This document shows positions 37,014 through 45,773 of a DNA stretch of 64,000 nt, piece by piece. The stretch comes from Planctomycetota bacterium (GTDB lineage Bacteria; Planctomycetota; UBA1135; UBA2386). Position 1 is the first letter of the stretch, and each line of letters begins with the position of its first letter. Where the stretch lies: assembly GCA_019636245.1 (NCBI GenBank), contig JAHBXX010000003.1:62001-126000 (forward strand), given 5' to 3'. A program made the position numbers and the translations under genes. Under the pieces are notes generated by a model that worked only from the letters and a program-made list of their open reading frames with translations, ran no database searches and was not told the origin of the DNA.

Positions 37014-38833
37014 AGGCGCACCGGCTGCCGCCGTTCGGTGCGATGGTGTTCGGCCTGGCATGCCTTGCCTACGGCATCGCGCTGGCCGGCGACTGCGTGT
37101 TCGACGACGTGCACTCCGTGGTCGCGAACCCGGCGCTGCACGACCTCTCGCAGCTGGGCCGCCTGCTGGTCGACCCGTCGGCGTTCAGCGCCACCGGCCA
37201 GCGCATGTACCGACCGGCGCTGCTGGTCGGCCTGGCGCTGAACATCGCACTGTCACCGGCGGCCTGGTCGCTGAAGGCCGGCAACGTGCTGCTGCACGCC
37301 GCCGCGGCCTGGTTGCTGTGGCGGTGGTTGCGCAGCTGGCGCGTCGGCGTGCGGCCGGCGGTGGCCGCCGCCTCGCTGTTCGCCGTGCACCCGCTCGCTT
37401 CCGAGGCGGTCAACCTGGTCTCCGCGCGCAGCGAACTGCTGCTGGCGAACGGCGTGCTGCTGGCGCTGTGGGCGCATCGCCGATGGCTGGCGGGCGATCG
37501 TCCGCTCGTTGGCATGCTCGGCATGACGCTCGGCACGTTGCTGGCCTGCGGCAGCAAGGAGACGGGGGCCGTGCTGCCGGTCCTGTTGGCGATCCAGATC
37601 CTGGCCGCGCACCACGTCGGCCGCACCGACTGGCGTCGGGCGGTCACGGGCGTGCTGCCGGTCGTGGCGCTGGTGCTGGCCTACCTGCTCGTGCGCCGCC
37701 TGCTGCTCGGGCAGGCCACGGTCGAACTGCTGGATCGTCCCGCCGGGGACCCGACCACCGGTCACGGCCGCACCCTGCTCATGCAGCTGGCGACGATGGG
37801 CACGCTGCTGCCGCGGGCGCTCGCGCAGATGGTGCTGCCCGTCGGCCTGACGCTCGACCCTCCGGTCGTCTACCGTCGGTCCTGCCTCGAGCCGATGGTG
37901 CTGCTCGGTTGGGGCACCCTGTTCGCCGCCAGCGCCGCTGCCGCGTGGCGCGGCCCGACGGCGCCCCGCCGCCGGCTCGGCCTCGCCGTCGCCTGGCTGC
38001 TGGCGCTGCCCTGGATCGTCGTGCCGTTGAACACGCCGCTCGCCGAGCACCGCCTGTACGGACCGATGCTCGGCCTCGCCCTGGTGCTGGCCGGCGTGCT
38101 GCCGCGGCGCTGGCGCGGCCGCGGCTGGGCGGTGCTCGGCGCGCTGCTGGCGCTCGGCTGCCTGGGCTCGATGCGGCGCTCGCTCGACTACCGCGACGAG
38201 GTCACGCTGTGGCGCGCCGAACTGGCGGCGCAGCCGCACTCGTTCCCGGTCCTGTGGGGGCTCGGCGCCGCGCACCTGCGCGCGGGCGATGCCGCCGCCG
38301 CCGTCGAGCCGCTGGCCGCGGCGCACGCCCTGCGTCCGGCCCACGACGTGGCGCTGCGCTACTACGCCGAGGCGCTGGTGTCGTTGCCGGCGGTCACGGC
38401 GCAGCCGTTCCGGTCGCTGGCGGTGACGGCGCGACTGCAGGAGCGTCGGCCGGAGGATCCGTGGGTGCGCACGTTGGTCGCCCAGGCCCACCTGCAGGCC
38501 GGCAGCGCGACCGGCGATCGGGCGCACTTCGAGGCCGCCGAGCGCGCGGCGTTGTCGTGCCTCGCCATCGCCCCGCCGAAGGCCTACGTGTTCCGACTCG
38601 CCGCCGCGGCCCGCCGGGGTCTCGGCGACCTCGAGGGAGCGCTGGCGCACCTCGACGCGAGCCTGCAGCAAGGACTCCGCCATCCCTCGGTGCGGCTCGA
38701 CCGCGCCGCGGTGCTGCAGCAACTGGGGCGGCATGCCGAGGCCAGGCGCGAACTGCTGGCCGCGCGCGCGGCGACGCCGGGCGAACAGGGCGTGCCTGGT
38801 TCGCCGGTGCGGCCGGCGCAGCCGCCGCGGTGA
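37010..38833 (+). CDS. TMTC-like membrane protein O-glycosyltransferase with TPR domain
   Basis: 607 aa. About ten hydrophobic segments (residues 10-390) are followed by TPR-like repeats (about 400-607). The membrane half matches the TMTC/DUF1736 family: VFDDVHSVVANPAL with the D32-D33 pair in the first outer loop, RMYRPALLVGLALN, FAVHPLASEAVNLVSAR and GSKETGAVLPVLLA. In animals TMTC proteins are O-mannosyltransferases using dolichol-phosphate mannose. The DPM-like gene two positions upstream is a fitting partner. The substrate is unknown; the pilin and the surface lipoproteins are candidates by location. The ATG overlaps the previous stop. Confidence 0.8.
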   Translation: MKAHRLPPFGAMVFGLACLAYGIALAGDCVFDDVHSVVANPALHDLSQLGRLLVDPSAFSATGQRMYRPALLVGLALNIALSPAAWSLKAGNVLLHAAAAWLLWRWLRSWRVGVRPAVAAASLFAVHPLASEAVNLVSARSELLLANGVLLALWAHRRWLAGDRPLVGMLGMTLGTLLACGSKETGAVLPVLLAIQILAAHHVGRTDWRRAVTGVLPVVALVLAYLLVRRLLLGQATVELLDRPAGDPTTGHGRTLLMQLATMGTLLPRALAQMVLPVGLTLDPPVVYRRSCLEPMVLLGWGTLFAASAAAAWRGPTAPRRRLGLAVAWLLALPWIVVPLNTPLAEHRLYGPMLGLALVLAGVLPRRWRGRGWAVLGALLALGCLGSMRRSLDYRDEVTLWRAELAAQPHSFPVLWGLGAAHLRAGDAAAAVEPLAAAHALRPAHDVALRYYAEALVSLPAVTAQPFRSLAVTARLQERRPEDPWVRTLVAQAHLQAGSATGDRAHFEAAERAALSCLAIAPPKAYVFRLAAAARRGLGDLEGALAHLDASLQQGLRHPSVRLDRAAVLQQLGRHAEARRELLAARAATPGEQGVPGSPVRPAQPPR

Positions 38834-38845
38834 CCGAACCAGCCT

Positions 38846-39595
38846 TCAGCCGAACAGGGCCAGCGCGTTGGCGAGGGTGCATTCGGCGGCCGCGGCCAAG
38901 GCGATGCCGCGCGCGTCGGCCAGCGCCTGCAGCGTCTGCACCACGAACGCCGGCTCGTTGCGCTGGCCGCGCAGCCGCTGCGGCGGCAGGAACGGGGCAT
39001 CGGTCTCGACCAGGATGCGGTCGGCCGGCGCCCAGGCGGCGACGGCGCGCAATGCCTCGTTCCTGGGGTAGGTCAGCGGTCCGGCGAACGACAGCAGCAG
39101 GCCGAGGTCGAGCGCCGTGCGGGCTTCGCCGAGGTCGCCGGAGAAGCAGTGCATCACGCCGCGCACGGGCGGTTCGTCGCGCAGCACCGCGAACAGCGGC
39201 GTGAACGCGTCGCGGCAGTGCAGGATCACCGGCCGGTCCAGTTCGCGCGCCAGCGCCAGGTGCCGGCGCAGCGAACGTTCCTGCTGCGGCAGCGGCGTGC
39301 GGTCGCGGAAGCAGTCCAGTCCGGTCTCGCCGATGGCCGAGCAGGAGGGATCGCGCGCCAGCGCGTCGAGGGCAGGCCATTCCTCGTCGAGCCGGGTGCT
39401 GTCGTTCGGGTGCAGGCCGGCGCTCCAGCGCACGCCCGGCAGGTGGCGCAGTTCGCGCGCCGCCCGGCTGGTGGCTGCGTCGATGCCGACGACCAGCAGG
39501 TGCGTCACGCCGGCGGCGGCGGCGCGGGCGTGCTCGTCGGCGGGCGGCACCTTGCCATCGAGGCCGAGGTGGCAGTGGGTGTCGTAGACCTGCAT
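38846..39595 (-). CDS. tatD: TatD-family metal-dependent DNase
   Basis: 249 aa, the usual length. All metal ligands of the TatD hydrolase fold are visible: H-x-H in YDTHCHLG, Glu in IGETGLDCFRD, His in VILHCRDAF, His in GVMHCFSGD and Asp in LVETDAPFLPP. The start at 39595 (ATG) gives MQVYDTHCH. TatD enzymes are 3'-5' exonucleases with roles in DNA repair. The gene converges with the TMTC-like gene, leaving only 12 bases between the two stops. Confidence 0.94.
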   Translation of the reverse strand: MQVYDTHCHLGLDGKVPPADEHARAAAAGVTHLLVVGIDAATSRAARELRHLPGVRWSAGLHPNDSTRLDEEWPALDALARDPSCSAIGETGLDCFRDRTPLPQQERSLRRHLALARELDRPVILHCRDAFTPLFAVLRDEPPVRGVMHCFSGDLGEARTALDLGLLLSFAGPLTYPRNEALRAVAAWAPADRILVETDAPFLPPQRLRGQRNEPAFVVQTLQALADARGIALAAAAECTLANALALFG

Positions 39596-39751
39596 CGGCG
39601 CATGGTGCCCGGCCCGGCCCATGCGGGCGAGAGGCGTGGCGGAACCCTGCGCGTCGGCCTCGGGCACGCTACATTGGCCAGCCCCGGTCCTGGCCCGGCA
39701 CGGCGCGCGCTCCCACTCGCGCCGGCTCCCCACCAACCCCTGCCTGCCACC

Positions 39752-40042
39752 ATGACCCGCTCGCCGTTCGTCCCGTCCCGGGCCGCCGCCGCCCTCTTCG
39801 CCACCACCTGCGCCGCGCAGGTCGATCTGGTCCTGCCCCCCGAATACGACCTGGCGTGGGGCCGCGGCAGTTCGGCGGTGCTCGGCAGCAACTCGTCGCG
39901 CACGCAGATGATCTTCGCCTCGCCGTTTGCGCCCGGCACGGTGGTGACCGCGGTCGGGGTGCGGCCCACGGCGAACACGGCTGGCAGGGCAGCTGCGGCG
40001 CGTCCGCGGGTGTGCGAGAATCCTCGGCGCGGGTTCCCGTAG
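39752..40042 (+). pseudogene. Truncated remnant of a secreted planctomycete-type protein
   Basis: An open frame of 96 codons from ATG 39752. Its first 80 residues look like a genuine exported protein: a hydrophobic Ala-rich leader ending CAAQ, then VDLVLPPEYDLAWGRGSSAV and SRTQMIFASPFAPGTVVTAV. From about residue 82 the translation turns into Arg/Ala-rich sequence, and neither other frame continues the pattern. I recall similar N-termini from longer exported planctomycete proteins, but no comparison was possible here. A deletion fusing the 5' end to the upstream region of the gene at 40082 would explain it. A TACATT box at 39670-39675 may be its old promoter. Confidence 0.5.
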
Positions 40043-40081
40043 GCGCGGCCCCGCCGTCGAACGCTCGGCGCCTCTTCTGCC

Positions 40082-40936
40082 ATGACCGCGATCCCCACCC
40101 TTGCCCTCTCCGCCCTGATCGCCGCCGCCGCCGCCTGCGGCGTGGCCTGGGCGCTCCGCCCCGACGCCCAGGCGACCGCCGTGCCTGGCGCCGATCTGCA
40201 GGCCGAACTGGCGGCGCTGCGGCAGGCGCATGCGACCCTGCAGCGCGAACTCGACCAGCTGCGCACCGCGCCGGCCGTGGCCGCGCCCGCCGCCGCGCGC
40301 GGCGAGCGCACGGTGGCGAGCGTCGACGACGCCCAGATCGCCGCCGCCGTCGAGGCCTACCTGCAGCGCCGGGGTCGCGCCGTCGACGCCGCGGCCGAGA
40401 CGCCGTTCGACCTCGACGCCGACTTCGTGCGCCTGCAGGGCTCGAACTTCTGGGACGATGCCTCGCCGTGGAAGCGCGCCTTCGCCGCCGGCCGCATGGA
40501 CGAGGTGATCGCCCGCTTCGAGGCGCTGGCCAAGGCGAACCGCAACGACATCCCGGCGCAGATGGACCTTGCCCGCGCCTACATGGCCTACCTGCAGCTC
40601 GACCCCAGCAAGTGGCAGTTGTCGATGAAGGCCGACCAGGTCTTCGACGACGTGCTCGACCTCGACGAGAACCACTGGGAGGCCAGGTTCACCAAGGCCG
40701 TCAGCTACACCTTCTGGCCGGACTTCCTCGGCAAGAAGAAGGACGCCGTCGCGCACTTCGAGACCCTGGTGAGGCAGCAGGAACTGCAGCCGGCGCAACC
40801 GCACCAGGCGCAGACCTACCTCTACCTCGGCAACCTGGTCGAGCAGCAGGATCCCAAGCGCGCCCGGGAGATCTGGGCCCAGGGACTGCGGCGGCATCCG
40901 GAGCACGCCGAACTGCGGCAGAAGGCCGGCAGCTAG
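40082..40936 (+). CDS. Membrane-anchored coiled-coil / TPR protein
   Basis: 284 aa. One N-terminal hydrophobic segment (about 5-25) is followed by a heptad-like stretch (LQAELAALRQAHATLQRELD, about 40-62). The C-terminal half (about 130-284) reads as TPR units: FAAGRMDEVIARFEALAK, DIPAQMDLARAYMAYLQL, YLYLGNLVEQQDPKRAREIW. It probably acts as an extracytoplasmic protein-interaction scaffold. No specific family is recognised. It converges with the AlkD-like gene, with four bases between stops. Confidence 0.75.
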   Translation: MTAIPTLALSALIAAAAACGVAWALRPDAQATAVPGADLQAELAALRQAHATLQRELDQLRTAPAVAAPAAARGERTVASVDDAQIAAAVEAYLQRRGRAVDAAAETPFDLDADFVRLQGSNFWDDASPWKRAFAAGRMDEVIARFEALAKANRNDIPAQMDLARAYMAYLQLDPSKWQLSMKADQVFDDVLDLDENHWEARFTKAVSYTFWPDFLGKKKDAVAHFETLVRQQELQPAQPHQAQTYLYLGNLVEQQDPKRAREIWAQGLRRHPEHAELRQKAGS

Positions 40937-40940
40937 GCGT

Positions 40941-41746
40941 TCAGGTCTTCTTGCCGGTCTGGCGCCGGCCGGGCGCCGGCACGACGGCACGGGCGCGGCT
41001 GCCGGCCTTCTTCGGCGGCGATGCTCGGTCCGCCGCCGCCGCGGCCTTCGCCGTGCCCTTGACGGGGCCACTCTCCTTCGCCTTCGCGCCGCGCGGCGCC
41101 GGCAGCTTGCGGCCGTGGCGGGCGGCGAGCGCCTGGACGGCGTCGCCGTGCACCGAGGCGGCCGCGGCCAGCAGTTCGTCGATGGCGGCCTGCAGCGCCG
41201 CATCGGCCTCCGCGAACAGCGGCGTCGACAGCTCCTCGAAGCGCTCGAAGGCGGCGGCGTCGTGCAGCAGCGGCAGCCGGCAGGCGCGCACGGCGGCGAG
41301 GCGCAGGGCCAGGTGGGAGGCGTTCGCCAGCCGGCGCAGATCGCGCCAGAGCTTCTTGTTCCTGGCCACCAGGGGACCCAGCACGTCGCCGGCAAGCCTC
41401 GCCGCCAGCACATCGGCCCCGGCGTCGCGCAGCAACTGCTCCAGGAAGCCGAGGTCCGCGGGCTCGAGCAGTTCCGCGCGGCTGGCCAGCAGCTCGATGC
41501 CGACCGCCCGCAGTTCGTGGATGCGGCTGTCCCACAGCTTGCGGACGAACGCGGTCATCTGCGCCCGGCCCATCTGCGGATGGGCCGCCGCGAGATCGGC
41601 GGCGGCCGCCCGGACGGCGTCGCCGTCGGCGCCCAGGAACGTCGTGTCGCCGCCCACCTCCTGCTGCAGCCGGGCGGCCGCCGCCGGCGAGCCGGCGGCC
41701 TGCAGGCGCTGGCGCAGCAGCGACTGCTCGCGGGCGAAGTTCATGC

Positions 41747-41750
<4 letters not shown>
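40941..41750 (-). CDS. AlkD-like HEAT-repeat protein with basic tail
   Basis: 269 aa. Residues about 10-220 resemble the DNA alkylation repeat (AlkD/AlkC) family, for example RLQQEVGGDTTFLGADGDAV, FVRKLWDSRIHELRAVGIEL and RLANASHLALRLAAVRACRL. These proteins cradle DNA and some remove alkylated bases. The last 50 residues are rich in Lys, Arg, Ala and Pro, like histone-H1 tails, and probably bind nucleic acid. The tryptophan and aspartate used for catalysis by AlkD are not obvious, so activity is uncertain. The ATG overlaps the stop of the cystathionine beta-synthase gene (ATGA). Confidence 0.7.
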
Positions 41751-43108
<1,358 letters not shown>

Positions 43109-43146
43109 TGGGCGCCGATCTAACCAGGGGCGGGCGGCGAAGGGAA

Positions 43147-44736
43147 ATGCGCGTCTCGGCCTTGTTCGCGCGCGCCGTTGGCAGCATCGTTGTCGCGCCC
43201 GTGAACGAGTCCGATCCGACGCCGGTTCCGCCGCCCGAACCCACGCCGCCCGAGGCCGTCGACGCGGCGTCGCCGCGACCCGAGTCGCTCCCCGCGAGCG
43301 ATGGGGGCGAGGCTCCGGGCTCGGCCGAGGCGGCGTCGACGGGCGGCGCCGAGGAGGGCCTGCGGCGCCGCCGCCGCCGCCGCCGCCGCCGCGGCAAGGC
43401 CGGTGCGGACGCGCCGGTGGGGCCAACGACCGAGGGCGAAGGCGAAGCGGGCCAGCCGCGGCCGGAGCGGAGCCCGCGCCCGGGGCCGCGGCGGCCGGAG
43501 CGCGGTCCGCGCCCGGGGCATGTGCACGGCCGCGCGCGCGGCGATTCCGCCCACCACGCGATCCAGGCGGTGCGCGCCCTGGCCGACATGGCGCAGGCGC
43601 TGCTGCGGGCCGAGGGCGTGGAGGCGTTCGCCATGCCGCGCTACCTGGACCTGCAGCTGCGCGTGCCGCTGGACGGCGGCAACGACGTCCGCCACGCCGC
43701 CGGCACCGCGGTCGAGCAGATCCTGCGCCGCGTGCGCGAGGTGCGCGAACACGAGAGCGCGCTGCGCCCCGGCGCCGTCTACAGCTACTTCGCCGGCACG
43801 TCGCACGCCGAGGGTTGCCGGCCGACGGAGCCGAGGCACGTGTTCGACGGCTACACCTCGACCGGCAAGCCGCAGTTCACGGACTTCGTGACGATGGCGA
43901 TCGAGCGCAAGGACCCGAACATCGATCGCCTGCTGGCCGGGGAGGACATCGTGCTGACGCACGTGACGATGGGGCGCGTGCTGCGCACCCAGCAGCTGGC
44001 CGAGTTCGGCGGCAACTCGCCGGTGTTCAAGATCCTCGGCCAGGTCGACGCCGGCCTGTTCCGGGTGCTCGGCGCGGCCGGCAAGTGCGCGTTCAGCTTC
44101 CAGCTGCTGCGCGGGGCGACGCTCGAGGGCCGCGTGCGGTTGCGGCTGCACCCGGTGTCGGCGGTCGATCCGATGGACCTCGCCGATCCGGCCCTGATGC
44201 AGATCCTGAGCCGCTTCCAGCGCCGGCTCGACGACGAGGCGCTGCGGCTGCAGGGCCAGTTGCAGCACGGGGAGGTCGACGAGGAGGCGTTCGTGCTGCC
44301 GCTGCTGCAGGACCTCGCGCGGCAACTCGAGAATCGCACCCGCAGCGCCGGTCGGCGCACGCAGCACGGCCTCGAACGCAGCGAAGCGGGCCAGCGGCCG
44401 ACGTCGCGCGCCTATCCCGATGCGGCCGAGGCGAGCGATGCCTCGATCCTCTGGGACCTCGACCAGAACACCGTCGTCGTGCTGGGGCCCAAGGGCCGTG
44501 TGCACGTGTTCACGCCGGCCGGCCGGCACGTGACCTCGGTGGTGATGCCCGGCGCGGCCATCGAGCGGCGCCGGCACATGGGGCGCTGGCGGCTGGCGGA
44601 GCCCGAGGAGCGCGGCGAGTTCCGCATCCAGATCAAGCGCCTCGTCGCCGCCGGCCAGGACACGCCGCAGGAGGAGCCGCCCGTGGGGCCGGCCGCCACG
44701 CCGCCCGAGCCGCCGCCGCCGGGCGCCGGCGCCTGA
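43147..44736 (+). CDS. Arg-rich N-terminus, conserved globular domain, unknown function
   Basis: 529 aa from ATG 43147; GTG 43201 is an equally possible start (MNESDPTPVPPPEP). Residues about 20-140 are disordered: an acidic/Pro segment, ten consecutive arginines (codons 43363-43392), then Pro/Arg/Gly-rich sequence ending GHVHGRARGD. The rest is ordered, with conserved-looking stretches such as YSYFAGTSHAEGCRP, HVFDGYTSTGKPQFTDFVTM and GGNSPVFKILGQVDAGLFRV. The last 30 residues are Pro-rich. The basic tract suggests nucleic-acid binding. I do not recognise the family. It is divergent from the cystathionine beta-synthase gene and is followed 16 bases later by mogA. Confidence 0.7.
   Translation: MRVSALFARAVGSIVVAPVNESDPTPVPPPEPTPPEAVDAASPRPESLPASDGGEAPGSAEAASTGGAEEGLRRRRRRRRRRGKAGADAPVGPTTEGEGEAGQPRPERSPRPGPRRPERGPRPGHVHGRARGDSAHHAIQAVRALADMAQALLRAEGVEAFAMPRYLDLQLRVPLDGGNDVRHAAGTAVEQILRRVREVREHESALRPGAVYSYFAGTSHAEGCRPTEPRHVFDGYTSTGKPQFTDFVTMAIERKDPNIDRLLAGEDIVLTHVTMGRVLRTQQLAEFGGNSPVFKILGQVDAGLFRVLGAAGKCAFSFQLLRGATLEGRVRLRLHPVSAVDPMDLADPALMQILSRFQRRLDDEALRLQGQLQHGEVDEEAFVLPLLQDLARQLENRTRSAGRRTQHGLERSEAGQRPTSRAYPDAAEASDASILWDLDQNTVVVLGPKGRVHVFTPAGRHVTSVVMPGAAIERRRHMGRWRLAEPEERGEFRIQIKRLVAAGQDTPQEEPPVGPAATPPEPPPPGAGA
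43366..43392 (+). repeat. (CGC)9 tract encoding polyarginine
   Basis: Nine perfect CGC codons after one CGG, giving ten Arg in a row. Slippage here would change only the number of arginines. Confidence 0.85.
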
Positions 44737-44752
44737 ACCCCGGAGACGCCGC

Positions 44753-45286
44753 GTGTCGCCCCGCATCGGCATCGTCACCGTCAGCGACCGCGCCAGCATG
44801 GGCGTCTACCACGACGCGTCGGGACCGGCGATCGAAGCGGCCCTGCGCGACTACCTCGCCACCGAGTGCACGTTCGAACGGCGCCTGGTCGCCGACGAAC
44901 GCGACCGCATCGTCGCGGCGCTGCGCGACCTGGCGGCCGCGGGCTGCTGCCTCGTGTGCACCACGGGCGGCACCGGACCGGCCCTGCGCGACGTGACCCC
45001 CGAGGCGATCCGCGACTGCTGCACGAAGGAACTGCCGGGTTTCGGCGAGTCGATGCGGGCGGCGTCGCTGCGGGCCGGCGTGCCGACTGCGATCCTGTCG
45101 CGACAGACGGCGGCGATCCTCGATCGCACGCTGGTCGTCACCCTGCCCGGCAAGCCGGCGTCGATCCGCGTCTGCCTCGATGCCGTGTTCCCGGCCATCC
45201 CGTACTGCATCGACCTGCTCGGCGGCCCGCGCCTCGAGGGCAATCCGGCCGTCGTGCAGGTGTTTCGCCCCCAGGAACGTGCATGA
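44753..45286 (+). CDS. mogA: Molybdopterin adenylyltransferase MogA-like
   Basis: 177 aa. Activates molybdopterin with AMP before molybdate insertion. It starts with RIGIVTVSDRASMGVYHDAS and contains the signature TTGGTGPALRDVTPEA, then LPGFGESMRAASLRAGVPTA, LSRQTA and TLPGKPASIRVCL, all typical of the MogA/MoaB fold. The GTG at 44753 lies 16 bases after the preceding stop. The next gene begins with an ATGA overlap, so they are coupled. No other molybdenum cofactor gene is in the window. Confidence 0.93.
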   Translation: MSPRIGIVTVSDRASMGVYHDASGPAIEAALRDYLATECTFERRLVADERDRIVAALRDLAAAGCCLVCTTGGTGPALRDVTPEAIRDCCTKELPGFGESMRAASLRAGVPTAILSRQTAAILDRTLVVTLPGKPASIRVCLDAVFPAIPYCIDLLGGPRLEGNPAVVQVFRPQERA

Positions 45287-45750
45287 ACGCGACCATCACC
45301 AAGGACCAGTTCATCGAACTGCTGCGGCCGCTGGCCGCGGCGTTGCAGTCCATCGACGTCGATGCCGCCGATGCGGCGGCCCAGGCCGAGCGCGCGGCGC
45401 CGTTCGCCGGCGCCCTGGTCGCCGCGGTGCGCCAGGCGGCGGTGGCCAGCCTCGGCTCCGACTGGCTGCTGCCGAAGGAGAACGCCGGCATCCGGTTCGG
45501 CCGGGTGGCCAAGGACCTGCACGGCTTCAGCGTCGATGCCGTGCGCATGGACGTGCCCGGGCCGCGCCATCGGCATCCGAACGGCGAACTGGACCTCTGC
45601 TTCGCCACCCGCGGCGAACCGCAGTTCGACGGCCGGCCGCCCGGCTGGGTCGTCTACGGCCGCGGCTCGGTCCATGTGCCGACGGTGCGCGGCGGCGAGA
45701 TGCTGATCCTCTACTTCCTGCCCGGCGGCGCGATCGAGTTCCAGGCCTGA
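45283..45750 (+). CDS. DUF4863 / 4-hydroxylaminobenzoate lyase-like protein
   Basis: 155 aa. The C-terminal two thirds match the DUF4863 family: AGIRFGRVAKDLHGFSVDAV, RHRHPNGELDLCF with a cupin-like H-x-H, FDGRPPGWVVYGRGSVHVPT and GGEMLILYFLPGGAIEF. Characterised members convert 4-hydroxylaminobenzoate to protocatechuate in nitrobenzoate degradation. Whether this protein does so is unknown; no nitroreductase or aromatic pathway gene is nearby. The ATG overlaps the mogA stop by four bases. The insertion sequence begins 24 bases after its stop. Confidence 0.8.
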   Translation: MNATITKDQFIELLRPLAAALQSIDVDAADAAAQAERAAPFAGALVAAVRQAAVASLGSDWLLPKENAGIRFGRVAKDLHGFSVDAVRMDVPGPRHRHPNGELDLCFATRGEPQFDGRPPGWVVYGRGSVHVPTVRGGEMLILYFLPGGAIEFQA

Positions 45751-45773
45751 GCGGGGGCGCCGGGCGTCAGAGC

